Assembly: GCA_949297765.1 (NCBI GenBank)
Contig: CASFTV010000003.1
Span: 1 to 64,000, forward strand
Length of the DNA stretch: 64,000 nt
Source of the DNA: an uncultured bacterium
GTDB lineage: Bacteria > Verrucomicrobiota > Lentisphaeria > Victivallales > UBA1829
Reading direction: 5' to 3'
Shown: piece after piece, positions 34,815 to 44,123 of the stretch
Layout: every line of letters starts with the position of its first letter
Numbering within the stretch: position 1 is the stretch's first letter
Translations under genes and position numbers: made by a program
Notes under the pieces: model-generated
Database searches by the model: none
Seen by the model: the letters and a program-made list of their open reading frames with translations, nothing else
What the model was told of the DNA's origin: nothing

Positions 34815-37010
34815 TCATCCGGCCTTCAGGTGATAGAGGACGCTTACGGCGCTGCCGCGCAGATCATCGCTGACGTTGATTCCCGCGTTCATCAGAGTGG
34901 ATCCGTGCATGGCAAAAGAGGAGTTTTCCATGCGGTAGATCCGCTGCGGATCGAGTCCGGGAATCCGGAGGCGGCAGACGGGCGCCTGAGAACAGGGGGA
35001 ATCGTTTTTCCGGACAGCCGTCACAAGGACCTCTTTCCGGTCGGCGGAGACCCAGCACCAGGCGGCGACATCGCTCTGTCCGAATGCCTCGGTGATGCGG
35101 TGGAAGGTTCCTTCGCGGATCAGGTCGTTGAATTGATGATAGCGGCGGATCTGTTCGCGGATCTGCTCCTGTTCCGCGGTTCCGAGCGAGGTGATGTCGA
35201 GTTCATAACCGAACGTTCCGGCGAGCGCGACGTCGCCGCGGAAGCGGAAGGAGACCGTGCGGCCGGTCTGATGATTCGGACAGACCGAAACATGCGCTCC
35301 CATTGTGGAGGAGGGATAGAACAGAGAAGTCCCGAGCTGAATGGAAATCCGTTCGATCGCGTCGGTGTCGTCGCTGCACCAGATCTGAGGGACATAGTAG
35401 AGCATGCCTGCGTCGAATCGTCCGCCGCCGCCGGAACAGCCTTCGATCAGGAGATTCGGAAACTCGTTCAGCAGCCGTTCATGAAGTTCGTAGACACCGA
35501 GGACATACCGGTGCGCCGTCTCCCCCTGTTGTTCCGGCGGAAGAAGGGCGGAATGGATCTCCGTCAGATTGCGGTTCATATCCCACTTGATATATTCGAT
35601 GTTGGCGGAACGGAGAAGCCCGGCAATGGTCTCGAAAAGATAATCGACCACCTCTTTCCGGGACATATCGAGGACCATCTGGGAACGTCCGAGGGAGCGC
35701 CGCATTCCGGGAACGGAAAGGACCCAGTCGGGATGCTTCCGGTAGAGTTCGCTCTCTTCCGAGATCATCTCCGGCTCAAACCAGAGGCCGAATTTCATGC
35801 CGAGGCGGTTGATCTTTTTGACGAGTTTCCCGAGATCGCCGAGTTTTCCGGTGTTGACGAACCAGTCGCCGAGAGACGTGCGGTCGTCATTTCTCTTTCC
35901 GAACCATCCGTCGTCGAGCACGAGCATTTCTATTCCGAGAGAGGAGGCGCATTTGGCAAGCGCATAAATTTTTTTATCGTCGAAATCGAAATAGGTAGCT
36001 TCCCAGTTATTGACCAGGACCGGACGGCGGACATGTTTCCACGGACTGCGGATCACATGATTCATCAGAAACGCATGGTACTGCGCGGAAAGCGCGCCGA
36101 GGCCGTTTCCGGAAAAGACCAGCAGAGTTTCCGGCGAATCGAATTCCTCTCCTTTTGCGAGGTTCCATGCGAACGTTTCCTCGTTGATTCCGATCATTGC
36201 ACGGACGGATTCATATTCATCCGCCTCCACTTCGACGGTATAGCTTCCGCTGTACAGCAGCAGCATTCCGAACGCCTCCCCGGATCGTTCCGATGCGGAG
36301 CGGTCCGCGAAGACGACGCCGGGATTGTATTGGTGTCCCGTGGATCCGCGTGCGCTGCGGAACCCCTGCATGCCGGGATGCAGAGCAATCCGCGCCGCCT
36401 GCCGTTCCCGCGCCCATTTTCCCTGCAGATAGATCATATCGCGGTCCATCGAATCGAAATCGAGCTGCGCGCTCATGAGTTTTTCGATCCGGACAGGATT
36501 CGCGGTCCGGTTGACGACCTTTACGGAACGCGCGATGACGTCGGAATCGTCAAACACGGAATAGCGCAGCACGATCCGGACGCCGGAGAAGGAATCCTCC
36601 ATGACGATTTCGAGTGTTTCACATGTCTTCGCCGGAGCAAAGGAAGCAGGCAGTCCGGGAAGCGGCTCCTTGCCTTTCCGGATCGTATGGGATTTGTAAA
36701 CGGTGGAGGTGACGGGGGTTCCGTTCTCCTTGCGGAGACGAAACGCCGTATTGCGGAAATCGCCGCTTCCGAACGCGGAGTACTCCAGTGCGGCGATGTT
36801 GAGAGAGTCATTGGACGTCAGTCCTTCGGGATAGGGAGAGAAGGCCCGGTCGCGGCGGAGGGCGAATGAAGTGAGATCATCTCCGGCGGCGATGGAGGCG
36901 CCGTAGTAGAGGTGGCGCAGCTCCCCGGAAGGACCGATCATCATGGCATATGTGGAATTTTCCGTATCAAGGCGGAAGGTTCTGGTTTTCTTTGAGAATG
37001 AAATCTGCAT
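34815..37010 (-). CDS. GH36 alpha-galactosidase, 731 aa
   Basis: The protein has the full GH36 plan: an N-terminal beta-sandwich (1-320), a TIM barrel (about 320-620) and a small C-terminal domain. 'VLVNNWEATYFDF', 'EMLVLDDGWFG', 'MKFGLWFEPEMISEESELY', 'YIKWDMNRN' (nucleophile Asp), 'IEGCSGGGGRFDAGMLY' and 'WCSDDTDAIER' (acid/base Asp) are all present. It hydrolyses alpha-galactosides such as raffinose or melibiose. No signal peptide is seen, so it is cytoplasmic. ATG at 37010 is preferred over the GTG at 37019 because AGGG lies about nine bases upstream. Confidence 0.95.
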   Translation of the reverse strand: MQISFSKKTRTFRLDTENSTYAMMIGPSGELRHLYYGASIAAGDDLTSFALRRDRAFSPYPEGLTSNDSLNIAALEYSAFGSGDFRNTAFRLRKENGTPVTSTVYKSHTIRKGKEPLPGLPASFAPAKTCETLEIVMEDSFSGVRIVLRYSVFDDSDVIARSVKVVNRTANPVRIEKLMSAQLDFDSMDRDMIYLQGKWARERQAARIALHPGMQGFRSARGSTGHQYNPGVVFADRSASERSGEAFGMLLLYSGSYTVEVEADEYESVRAMIGINEETFAWNLAKGEEFDSPETLLVFSGNGLGALSAQYHAFLMNHVIRSPWKHVRRPVLVNNWEATYFDFDDKKIYALAKCASSLGIEMLVLDDGWFGKRNDDRTSLGDWFVNTGKLGDLGKLVKKINRLGMKFGLWFEPEMISEESELYRKHPDWVLSVPGMRRSLGRSQMVLDMSRKEVVDYLFETIAGLLRSANIEYIKWDMNRNLTEIHSALLPPEQQGETAHRYVLGVYELHERLLNEFPNLLIEGCSGGGGRFDAGMLYYVPQIWCSDDTDAIERISIQLGTSLFYPSSTMGAHVSVCPNHQTGRTVSFRFRGDVALAGTFGYELDITSLGTAEQEQIREQIRRYHQFNDLIREGTFHRITEAFGQSDVAAWCWVSADRKEVLVTAVRKNDSPCSQAPVCRLRIPGLDPQRIYRMENSSFAMHGSTLMNAGINVSDDLRGSAVSVLYHLKAG

Positions 37011-37187
37011 CGTCGGCACCCTGTTGTTTTCCGAAACATTCTATTTTCCTGACCGTCCGGGTACTATACACTCTTCCGGGGGGAAAATCAACGGGAAAGC
37101 GGAAAAGTTGCAGGGAAAGTTTTTTACATCTTTTTTGAAACACAAGGAGGGAATCTTCATCGGGGATTGCTCTTTTTTTTTCTTTTT

Positions 37188-37216
37188 TTGACTTGAAAAG
37201 AGCGTTTTTTTACAGT
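37188..37216 (+). promoter_or_regulatory. Promoter of the ECF sigma factor gene
   Basis: TTGACT (37188-37193) and TACAGT (37211-37216) are separated by 17 bases after a long T-rich tract. Transcription would start around 37223, about 120 bases before the sigma gene. Confidence 0.55.
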
Positions 37217-37341
37217 ATGTTATCCGCAATAGGAAAGACAGGGGGACCGGATGAGGACGGCACCCCGCGAATCCCGTCGGGAAAAGAAAATCCAGAAGAA
37301 ACATCCGGAAGACGGGAACTTTTTTGACGGAGGAATGTCTT

Positions 37342-37965
37342 ATGCCAGTAGCAGCAGACAGGAATGATGAAATCATCAGCGAAACCGCGCAGCTGATTCA
37401 GACCTTCAAGGCGGGGGACAAGATGGCATTTGACCGTCTGGTCACCTTGTATGCGCCGAAGCTCTACCGGACGGCATACGGCCTGCTGAGTTCGAAACAG
37501 GATGCGGAGGAAGTTGTTCAGGATGCGTTTGTCCGGGCGTTTCGGGCTCTGGACAATTTTCGCGGGGATTCCAGCTTTGAAACTTGGATGCAGCGGATTG
37601 TCATCAATCTGTCCCGCAACAAGTTCCATTGGAACCGCCGGCGCGGCGAAGGTCTGATGACAAGTATTTCGGAAACGGTTGATGAAACCGGGGAAACAAA
37701 GGAGATCGCTCTTCCCGATGAGCGGCTGCGGCCGGATACAAAGCTGGAAAACGCCGAGATGGAACACCATGTTCTCAAGGGGTTGCAGGCTTTGCCGGAA
37801 TCGCTGCGGGAAACGATGATCCTGCGGCACGTCAATGACATGCCGTATGAAAAAATTGCGGAGCAGTTGGAATGCAAAGTCGGAACGGTAAAATCGCGTC
37901 TTGCGCGCGGAAGAGAGCTGCTGAAGACCTATCTTCTGAATCTCGACCGCTCCGCGCGGCCCTGA
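37342..37965 (+). CDS. ECF (RpoE-like) sigma factor, 207 aa
   Basis: Region 2 is seen as 'FDRLVTLYAPKLYRTAYGLLSSKQDAEEVVQDAFVRAFRALDNFRG' and 'TWMQRIVINLSRNKF', and region 4 as 'LPESLRETMILRHVNDMPYEKIAEQLECKVGTVKSRLARGRELLK'. The two are joined by a short acidic linker. Region 3 is absent, as in all group 4 sigma factors. The ATG at 37342 has GGAGG seven bases upstream; the frame begins at a TTG 18 bases earlier. The following gene encodes its probable anti-sigma factor. Confidence 0.94.
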   Translation: MPVAADRNDEIISETAQLIQTFKAGDKMAFDRLVTLYAPKLYRTAYGLLSSKQDAEEVVQDAFVRAFRALDNFRGDSSFETWMQRIVINLSRNKFHWNRRRGEGLMTSISETVDETGETKEIALPDERLRPDTKLENAEMEHHVLKGLQALPESLRETMILRHVNDMPYEKIAEQLECKVGTVKSRLARGRELLKTYLLNLDRSARP

Positions 37966-38020
37966 TTCCCGGTCCGACGGAGTCCCGCTTGTGAAACAAA
38001 CAGTTGCAAGGAGCGAAATT

Positions 38021-38872
38021 ATGGAATCCCCCCTTCCGGAAAAAGAAAAATGTCCGTCCTTTGAAACGCTTTCCGCCGTCTTCGACCGGGAATGCTCGGA
38101 AGAGACGGTCCTGCATCATGTCCGGAAATGCGAATGCTGTCAGAAACACCTCAGCGATCTGGAAGAGCTGGAACGGATCCTGAAACTTGCCCTCGAACAC
38201 GAAACGCCTGCGGATATCTCCGAACGGATTCTTGCAGGAGTCCACAGCAGAGAAAAGGCGTTCAACCGGAAATTCACCGTCCGTCCCCGGATTCTGGTTC
38301 TTGCCCGGGTGGCGGCGCTGGTCGCCGTTCTCGGACTGGTCGGCTATGTCATCTGGGATGATGTCTCCTCCTCGGGAAAACCGGTCTCCCTGACCCCGCG
38401 GATTGCCCGGACCGCCAGTGTCCCCTCGGAACTCGGTATGCCGAAAACCGCCGATCTCCGCAATTCCGGAGTGATCGACGCGGCCGATCTGAGCACCGTC
38501 AGTTTTTCCAATACACCGGAACCGGCCGTGTATCCGACTGGGGCTCCGGCGGAAGAATTGTCCGTTCCGATTCCCGGAAAGGTCGCCCAGGTCTGGAGCG
38601 TTCCCGCAAAATCAACCGGCTTCCGGAAGGAGATTCAGGCTCTTATCCAAACACTCGGAATCGCCCAGGCCGCCGTGCAGACCAGTCAGACGGAGAAAGG
38701 GTTCTCCGTCCATTTCAGAGGGACCAAACTGCAGGCGGTTCAATTTGTCAAAGTTTGCAAATCGCTCGGGTATTCCCTGCTGTCACCCGTCCAGCCGCAG
38801 CCGGAACAGAACCGGTTTGCCGGAAAAGCGGATGACGCCATTGAGTACAGTGCCGAATTCATCCGCCGCTGA
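38021..38872 (+). CDS. Putative zinc-finger anti-sigma factor, 283 aa
   Basis: An N-terminal 'LHHVRKCECCQKHL' gives the HxxxCxxC zinc-finger pattern of ECF anti-sigma factors, around residue 35. One membrane segment follows (about 96-115, 'ILVLARVAALVAVLGLVGYVIW'), then a long extracytoplasmic domain of about 165 residues. That domain ends with a compact alpha/beta part ('GFSVHFRGTKLQAVQFVKVCKSLGY') that may be the stress sensor. It lies 56 bases after the ECF sigma gene and starts with AAGGAG eight bases upstream, so the pair is cotranscribed. Confidence 0.82.
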   Translation: MESPLPEKEKCPSFETLSAVFDRECSEETVLHHVRKCECCQKHLSDLEELERILKLALEHETPADISERILAGVHSREKAFNRKFTVRPRILVLARVAALVAVLGLVGYVIWDDVSSSGKPVSLTPRIARTASVPSELGMPKTADLRNSGVIDAADLSTVSFSNTPEPAVYPTGAPAEELSVPIPGKVAQVWSVPAKSTGFRKEIQALIQTLGIAQAAVQTSQTEKGFSVHFRGTKLQAVQFVKVCKSLGYSLLSPVQPQPEQNRFAGKADDAIEYSAEFIRR

Positions 38873-38955
38873 TCGCAGGAAATTTTCTTCCCGGAATGAA
38901 CCGAGGGTATCCGCTTCCGGCGGAGACGGGGAAGAGAACGCGGAACCGGAGGATC

Positions 38956-40362
38956 TCAGAGAAAGAAGTCTTCGAGATATTTTCCGCTGTCGGAGTGTTT
39001 GCGGAGCTTTTCGAGGGTTTTGAGTTCGAGCTGCCGAACCCGCTCCCGGGTGACGTTGAAGATTGCGCTGACCTCGGTGAGCGTCTTGCACGGGCCTCCG
39101 TCGAGTCCGTATCGCATGGTGATGACCTGTTTTTCCCGTTCGGAGAGCTGGTTGATGGCTTCCGAAAGACGTTCCTTCATCATTTTTCTGGCAAGGGATT
39201 TCATCGGATCATCCGATTCCTTGTCGCTGAGGAAGTTTTCGATGGTGAAATCGGGGTCGTCTGAAGACTGCGGCGCCTGAAGTGAAATGCACTGCAGAGA
39301 CATCTTCTTGATTGCGCTGATGCGTTCCTTCGGCATTTCCATGATCTGCGCGAGTTCTTCAATGGTCGGCTCATTTCCGTTGAGCTGAATGAAATTTTTT
39401 TCCGCGATATTCATTTTCCGGATGGTGGCGAGCATGTGGATCGGCAGCCGGATTACGCGGGACTGGGCGGAAAGCGCACGGGCAACCGCCTGACGCACCC
39501 ACCAGGAGGCATAGGTGCAGAAGCGGTGTCCGAGCTTGTAGTCGAACTTCTCCAGCGCTTTCATGAGACCGAGATTTCCCTCCTGGATCAGATCACCGAA
39601 CGGCAGTCCCTTGTGCTGATAATGCTTGGCGATATTGATCACCAGACGCAGATTGGTTTCAAGCATCCGGACTTTCCAACGGTCGATTTCTCTCCGCAGT
39701 TCGCTCATTTTCCGGTTATGCCGAATGATTTCCTCCACGTCCATCAGCATGATGCGTTCGAAATCGGATACGGAAAGACGGCCCGCGTTGTAGTTTTCCA
39801 GATAACGGTTTGCCACATCGCTCCACTCAAGGAGTTTTTCAAGCACGGCGGGATGGGTGTCGAGAACCGCGAATCCTTTTTCCCGGAGGCGGGCGAATTC
39901 CGCGCGCGGCAGGACACCATACGCGGCCCGCAGCTCCGCAACAACTTCTGAAATTCTGGCCGACCACTCCCTTCTGCGGACCGGATCGTCGGGCAGCGGC
40001 GCATTGTCGCGGGAAGAGGGCGGAAAGATATCCGCAAGATCCTCTTCGGGGTTGGCAAGCAGTTTCACATGTTCGTCGTAAACAAACGCGAACTGATAGA
40101 TGGACTGCCGGAGCTGACAGACATTGCGGTCAATCTGTTCCCAGAGATCAAATTCTTCCTGAGGATTGAGCTGCGGCATCTCCCCCATTTCACGGAAATA
40201 GCTTCGGAGGGCGTCCTGTTCCTCCTCCTGGGAGGCGTGTTTCTTATCGAGGACGACCTTTTCAGCATCTTCCGGGATGCGATCGAAACACTCGCGCATG
40301 GAGCGGGCTTCCCGCTGAGGCGGGGGCATGACCGGAACATCATTTTTCTCTGCTGCTGACAT
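38956..40362 (-). CDS. RpoD/RpoS-type sigma-70 factor, 468 aa
   Basis: Region 1.2 is 'YFREMGEMPQLNPQEEFDLW'. Region 2 holds 'NLRLVINIAKHYQHKGLPF', 'QEGNLGLMKALEKFDYKLG' and 'TYASWWVRQAVARAL'. Regions 3 and 4 follow, with 'REKQVITMRYGLDGG' and the DNA-binding 'LTEVSAIFNVTRERVRQLE'. Between 1.2 and 2 lies an insert of about 150 residues, as in primary sigma factors, but region 1.1 is missing. Whether it is the housekeeping factor or a group 2 factor cannot be decided here. Start at 40362 (MSAAEKN) is chosen with GGAG about eleven bases upstream. Confidence 0.92.
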   Translation of the reverse strand: MSAAEKNDVPVMPPPQREARSMRECFDRIPEDAEKVVLDKKHASQEEEQDALRSYFREMGEMPQLNPQEEFDLWEQIDRNVCQLRQSIYQFAFVYDEHVKLLANPEEDLADIFPPSSRDNAPLPDDPVRRREWSARISEVVAELRAAYGVLPRAEFARLREKGFAVLDTHPAVLEKLLEWSDVANRYLENYNAGRLSVSDFERIMLMDVEEIIRHNRKMSELRREIDRWKVRMLETNLRLVINIAKHYQHKGLPFGDLIQEGNLGLMKALEKFDYKLGHRFCTYASWWVRQAVARALSAQSRVIRLPIHMLATIRKMNIAEKNFIQLNGNEPTIEELAQIMEMPKERISAIKKMSLQCISLQAPQSSDDPDFTIENFLSDKESDDPMKSLARKMMKERLSEAINQLSEREKQVITMRYGLDGGPCKTLTEVSAIFNVTRERVRQLELKTLEKLRKHSDSGKYLEDFFL

Positions 40363-40463
40363 GGGGGATTTCTCCGCGATCGTTTTTAAGGTACTGCCTT
40401 TCCTGCGTTTTTTCAAGCGCATTCAGAAAATACAGACCGGCATTTTTGCAAAAAGTTCCTATT

Positions 40464-41774
40464 TTACACCTCGGGTTCCGGCAGTTCGGCGACGGGCCGG
40501 TTGGCGTCGGATTTCTCCGCGGAAGCCCAGATTTTCTGGATTCTGAGATAGACGGGGTCGGCAGTATCAAGTCCCTCGTCCGGAGCGGCATTCTGAAACA
40601 CCTTCATGACAAAGACCGGCGTGATCCGTTCAGGGGGCAGAGCCACCTGATATCCTTCATAACGGTCCTCGTAAATCACTTTGGAAAGGACATCCGCCTG
40701 CGTGAGTTCATAAAGCAGGAGGCGGGTTGTCCGCACGGGAATCTGGAGTTTCTCGGAAAGAGCGGTATCCGTGCAGGGCGGACGCTCCGCATTGAAATTG
40801 AGCGCACATTCCCGGACCAGTTTCAGTGCATAGACCAGCTTCCGCAGGTTGCCGACCGATCCATCGCCGGGCGTTCCCTCGTATGTGCTGACGTTCTGAC
40901 AGGAGAATGCCACCTCGGCGCCGAACAGAATGAATGTCCAGCTCATCTGGAGCCAGATCAGGAACAGCGGAAGCGCAGCGAAACTTCCGTAGATGGCGTT
41001 GTATTTCGCCACATTGAACTGCGCTGCGATATACAGAGTCTGAATGATGTAGTAAAGCGCACCGCCGAAAAATCCGCCGATCAGGGCCGGAAGAATTTTA
41101 ACCTTGGTGTTCGGGATGAAAATATAGATGAACGTGAACACCAGCCAGGTCGCGACAAACGGAAGAGCATGCGATGTGAGGAACAGCAGATGATTCATTG
41201 TCGCGGAAAGCCCCGGGATCGCGTTCACCATGCCGCTCAGACGCATTGTGGCATACACGGTCGCTCCGGTGGAGACAATGATAATCAGCGGGCAGAGCAT
41301 CACGATGGAGAGATAATCGCTGACTTTCCGGATGATGGTCCGGCCGGTCTTGATCCCCCAGATGTCGTTCAGGGAATTTTCGATCTGCATCATCAGGCGG
41401 ATCGTGATGAACAGCAGCGCAATGGCGCCGATTCCGGCGATGAGTCCACCCCGGGTCTCCTCCAGCAGATTGGAGGCAAAGGTGATGATCTTTTCCGCGA
41501 CGGCTTCCTGCCCCGCGAGCGAACGCCGAAGCCAGGTTTCAAGCCGGGAATACAGACCGAAACCCTTGGCGATGGCAAACGCCAGCGCCGCAACGGGAAT
41601 CAGAGCCAGAAGCGTATAGTATGTCAGCGCGGAAGCCCGGAGCATGCACTGGTTTTTCAGGAAAAACCGGACGGAAAGAATCGCCACGCGAAGAACGGAG
41701 ATCAGCGAACGGGTCATCCACGGATAATCCGCCAGGCGAAGAGTCCAGATTCGTGTTTTGAAAAACGTCAGCAT
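40464..41774 (-). CDS. YihY/BrkB-type inner membrane protein with C-terminal winged-helix, 436 aa
   Basis: Six membrane segments with 'CMLRASALTYYTLLALIPVAALAFAIA' near the start and 'IPNTKVKILPALIGGFFGGALYYIIQ' later are typical of the YihY (formerly 'RNase BN') family. 'LPLFLIWLQMSWTFILFGAEVAF' ends the membrane part. A soluble tail of about 120 residues carries a winged-helix-like 'DTALSEKLQIPVRTTRLLLYELTQADVL'. The ATG at 41774 has AAGGG at good spacing; ATG at 41780 is possible. Function of the family is unknown. Confidence 0.88.
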   Translation of the reverse strand: MLTFFKTRIWTLRLADYPWMTRSLISVLRVAILSVRFFLKNQCMLRASALTYYTLLALIPVAALAFAIAKGFGLYSRLETWLRRSLAGQEAVAEKIITFASNLLEETRGGLIAGIGAIALLFITIRLMMQIENSLNDIWGIKTGRTIIRKVSDYLSIVMLCPLIIIVSTGATVYATMRLSGMVNAIPGLSATMNHLLFLTSHALPFVATWLVFTFIYIFIPNTKVKILPALIGGFFGGALYYIIQTLYIAAQFNVAKYNAIYGSFAALPLFLIWLQMSWTFILFGAEVAFSCQNVSTYEGTPGDGSVGNLRKLVYALKLVRECALNFNAERPPCTDTALSEKLQIPVRTTRLLLYELTQADVLSKVIYEDRYEGYQVALPPERITPVFVMKVFQNAAPDEGLDTADPVYLRIQKIWASAEKSDANRPVAELPEPEV

Positions 41775-41860
41775 AGGCATCCCTTCCAGATTCAGGTTCG
41801 GAGTTCGCCCGCAAAAACAGAACTCCCCGGAACGGGTTCCGCTCTCTGCCGGCATGCGGT

Positions 41861-41888
41861 AATATAGCATTTCAATGCCGATTTACAA
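41861..41888 (-). promoter_or_regulatory. Promoter of the YihY-type gene
   Basis: On the minus strand TTGTAA (41888-41883) and TATATT (41866-41861) are 16 bases apart, about 85 bases upstream of the ATG at 41774. It is divergent from the ABC-exporter promoter 20 bases away. Confidence 0.5.
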
Positions 41889-41907
41889 AAATATTTCCTT
41901 CCCGGGG

Positions 41908-41935
41908 TTGATTTTACAGGAAAAGATTGTATCTT
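41908..41935 (+). promoter_or_regulatory. Promoter of the ABC exporter gene
   Basis: TTGATT (41908-41913) and TATCTT (41930-41935) are 16 bases apart. The predicted start is about 30 bases before the ATG at 41975. Confidence 0.5.
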
Positions 41936-41974
41936 CCCCGGAAAAAGCGGGGAAGTTCCCCGAAGGAGCGTTGC

Positions 41975-43744
41975 ATGTACAAGCTGCTCTGGTCCAGATA
42001 CCGGGACCGCAAGGCGCTGGAGACCTACTGGGGATTCTACGCCGCCTACAAATGGAAACTGCTGTTTGTTCTGGTGATGTTTCTGATCAAAGCCAGTCCG
42101 GCCTATATCATTCCGGTGCTTGCGGCGGACATCATCAATCTGCTTTCCGGTGATCCGCCGGGCGGGTTTCCGGAAATTCTCAAACTTCTGATTTTCGGAG
42201 CGGTGGTGATCCTGCAGAATATTCCGACGCATATCATTTATGCGCGGACCTTCAGCAGTGTCAGCCGGGCGGTGGAACGCAATCTCCGGGCGGCGCTCTG
42301 CACACGACTCCAGCACCTTTCGATGCACTATCACACGTCGAACAAGATGGGAGTGCTCCAGACCAAAGTGCTCCGCGACGTGGAAAATGTGGAAACGCTC
42401 ACCCGCATGCTGATGGACAATCTGCCGAATATCACCATGACGATGGCGGTGGCAATTACCGTAACGGCGGTCCGGGCACCGCTTTTTATTGTTTTTTATC
42501 TGATCCTCATTCCGATTGCCGTGGTGCTGTTCCTTCTGATCCGCCGGAGCATGGTGCAGTGGAACCGCGACTTCCGGATCAGTGTGGAGGAGATGTCCGG
42601 GTATGTCGGGGAGATGCTGCGGCTGATTCCGCTGACCAGAGCCCATCACCTGGAGGAACGGGAGCTCTCCCGGGCGGGAGAACGATTCGAAAAAATCCGG
42701 GAGACTGGGTTTCGTCTGGACAGTCTCAATGCGGTGTTCAACTCCGTGAACTGGTCGGTCATCATGGTCTTCAATCTGATTACGCTCTGCTGCGCCGCCT
42801 GGCTCTACCTGAAAGGGATTTTCAAGATCGGCATCGGCGATGTGACGCTTCTGGCGGGCTATTTCAACATCATCTCCGGCGCGGTGATGCAGCTTCTGAA
42901 TGTGCTTCCCGCGATGACGAAGGGCCTGGAATCGGTCCGCTCCATCGGCGAGGTGCTGGAATGTCCCGACATTGAGCAGAACGAGCAGAAACGGGAGGTG
43001 ACTTCGGTCCGTGGAAATTTTGAATTCCGCGACGTCTCCTTCCGCTATGACCCGGAAGGCAGCGATGCGCTCCGCCACTTTTCCCTGACGGTCCGGGCAG
43101 GCGAAACCATCGCGCTGGTCGGTTCGTCCGGCGCAGGAAAATCGACGGTTGCCCAGCTGGTCATCGGCTTCATCCGTCCGACAGAGGGAGTCCTCCTGCT
43201 CGACGGAGAGGATATGAACCATCTGGATCTGCGGACCTACCGCCGCTTCATTTCAGTTGTCACGCAGGAGACAATCCTCTTCGACGGCACCATCCGGGAC
43301 AACATCGCCTATGGAATCCCGGATGCGCGGGACGAGGATATTTTCCGGGCGGTCCAGGCGGCGAATCTGACGCAGCTGATCCGGGAGCTTCCGGAAGGGC
43401 TTTCCACCTCTGTCCGGGAGAACGGATCGCGTCTATCCGGAGGCCAGCGTCAGCGGATCGCCATTGCCCGGGCGCTTCTGCGCGATCCCCGGATCCTGAT
43501 CCTCGACGAAGCGACCAGCGCGCTGGATGTCGATGCCGAATCCGAAATCAAAAATGCACTGGATCACCTGAGAAAGGGACGGACCTCCTTCGTCATAGCC
43601 CACCGCCTCTCCACCGTGCAGAATGCCGACCGCATTGTCGTGATGGGAGAAGGACGCATCCTGGAAACGGGAACTCATGCCGAACTGCTCGCCCGGAACG
43701 GACGGTATGCGGAAATGCACCGCAAGGCGGCCATGCTGAACTGA
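41975..43744 (+). CDS. ABC exporter, fused membrane and ATPase domains (MsbA-like), 589 aa
   Basis: Residues 1-320 form a six-helix membrane domain. The ATPase domain shows Walker A 'VGSSGAGKST', Q-loop 'VTQETILF', signature 'LSGGQRQRIAIARALL', Walker B 'ILILDEATSALD' and the switch 'IAHRLSTVQ'. This half-transporter should work as a homodimer exporting lipid or drug-like substrates. It ends 16 bases before the convergent end of the aryl-polyene-like cluster, so a link with that pathway is possible but not shown; it is on the opposite strand with its own promoter. Start has AAGGAG upstream. Confidence 0.93.
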   Translation: MYKLLWSRYRDRKALETYWGFYAAYKWKLLFVLVMFLIKASPAYIIPVLAADIINLLSGDPPGGFPEILKLLIFGAVVILQNIPTHIIYARTFSSVSRAVERNLRAALCTRLQHLSMHYHTSNKMGVLQTKVLRDVENVETLTRMLMDNLPNITMTMAVAITVTAVRAPLFIVFYLILIPIAVVLFLLIRRSMVQWNRDFRISVEEMSGYVGEMLRLIPLTRAHHLEERELSRAGERFEKIRETGFRLDSLNAVFNSVNWSVIMVFNLITLCCAAWLYLKGIFKIGIGDVTLLAGYFNIISGAVMQLLNVLPAMTKGLESVRSIGEVLECPDIEQNEQKREVTSVRGNFEFRDVSFRYDPEGSDALRHFSLTVRAGETIALVGSSGAGKSTVAQLVIGFIRPTEGVLLLDGEDMNHLDLRTYRRFISVVTQETILFDGTIRDNIAYGIPDARDEDIFRAVQAANLTQLIRELPEGLSTSVRENGSRLSGGQRQRIAIARALLRDPRILILDEATSALDVDAESEIKNALDHLRKGRTSFVIAHRLSTVQNADRIVVMGEGRILETGTHAELLARNGRYAEMHRKAAMLN

Positions 43745-43760
43745 AGGCTCCGGACGAGGA

Positions 43761-44123
43761 TCAGCCGGCGGAAGAAATGGAGCGTCCTCCCTTGATTTTT
43801 GCGATTTTCCGGTCGCCGCAGAGAATCTCCATCTGGACCATTTCGCCGCTCCAGGAAAGGAGGAGGCGCAGGCGGTCGCCCGGAGCAACCGGAGAAAAGA
43901 ACTTGGTGCGGGAGAGCGTCTTCAGCGGAAACGGAGTTCCGGAAGCCAGCTCCATGAAAAGCTCCATGATCTGAATCTGGCAGACTCCGGGCAGAGTCGG
44001 CTCTCCGGGGAAATGCCCCTGGAATCCGGGGAAATCGGGGGGCAGAACGATCTCTCCTTCGGCGCAGCCCTCGCCCGTCGAGAGGAGTTTCAAATGATTC
44101 CGAATTGCATCACAAACTTTCAT
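43761..44123 (-). CDS. ApeI/FabZ-like hotdog dehydratase subunit, 120 aa
   Basis: The protein is a single hotdog domain of the 3-hydroxyacyl-ACP dehydratase type, with 'GFQGHFPGEPTLPGVCQI' placing the catalytic histidine at residue 37. In FabZ the glutamate of the active site follows the PGV segment ('PGVLQIE'); here that position is Gln51. Catalysis may therefore need an acidic residue from a partner hotdog, for which the ApeP-like domain of the radical SAM fusion is a candidate. It is the last gene of the minus-strand cluster, and its ATG overlaps the stop of the MMPL gene (ATGA). The frame extends upstream to 44297, but AAGGAAG before 44123 fixes the start. Confidence 0.8.
   Translation of the reverse strand: MKVCDAIRNHLKLLSTGEGCAEGEIVLPPDFPGFQGHFPGEPTLPGVCQIQIMELFMELASGTPFPLKTLSRTKFFSPVAPGDRLRLLLSWSGEMVQMEILCGDRKIAKIKGGRSISSAG

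Noticed and set aside
34790-34830. Fluoride riboswitch upstream of crcB
   Set aside because: Only seven bases separate crcB from the preceding GH36 gene, too few for the aptamer.
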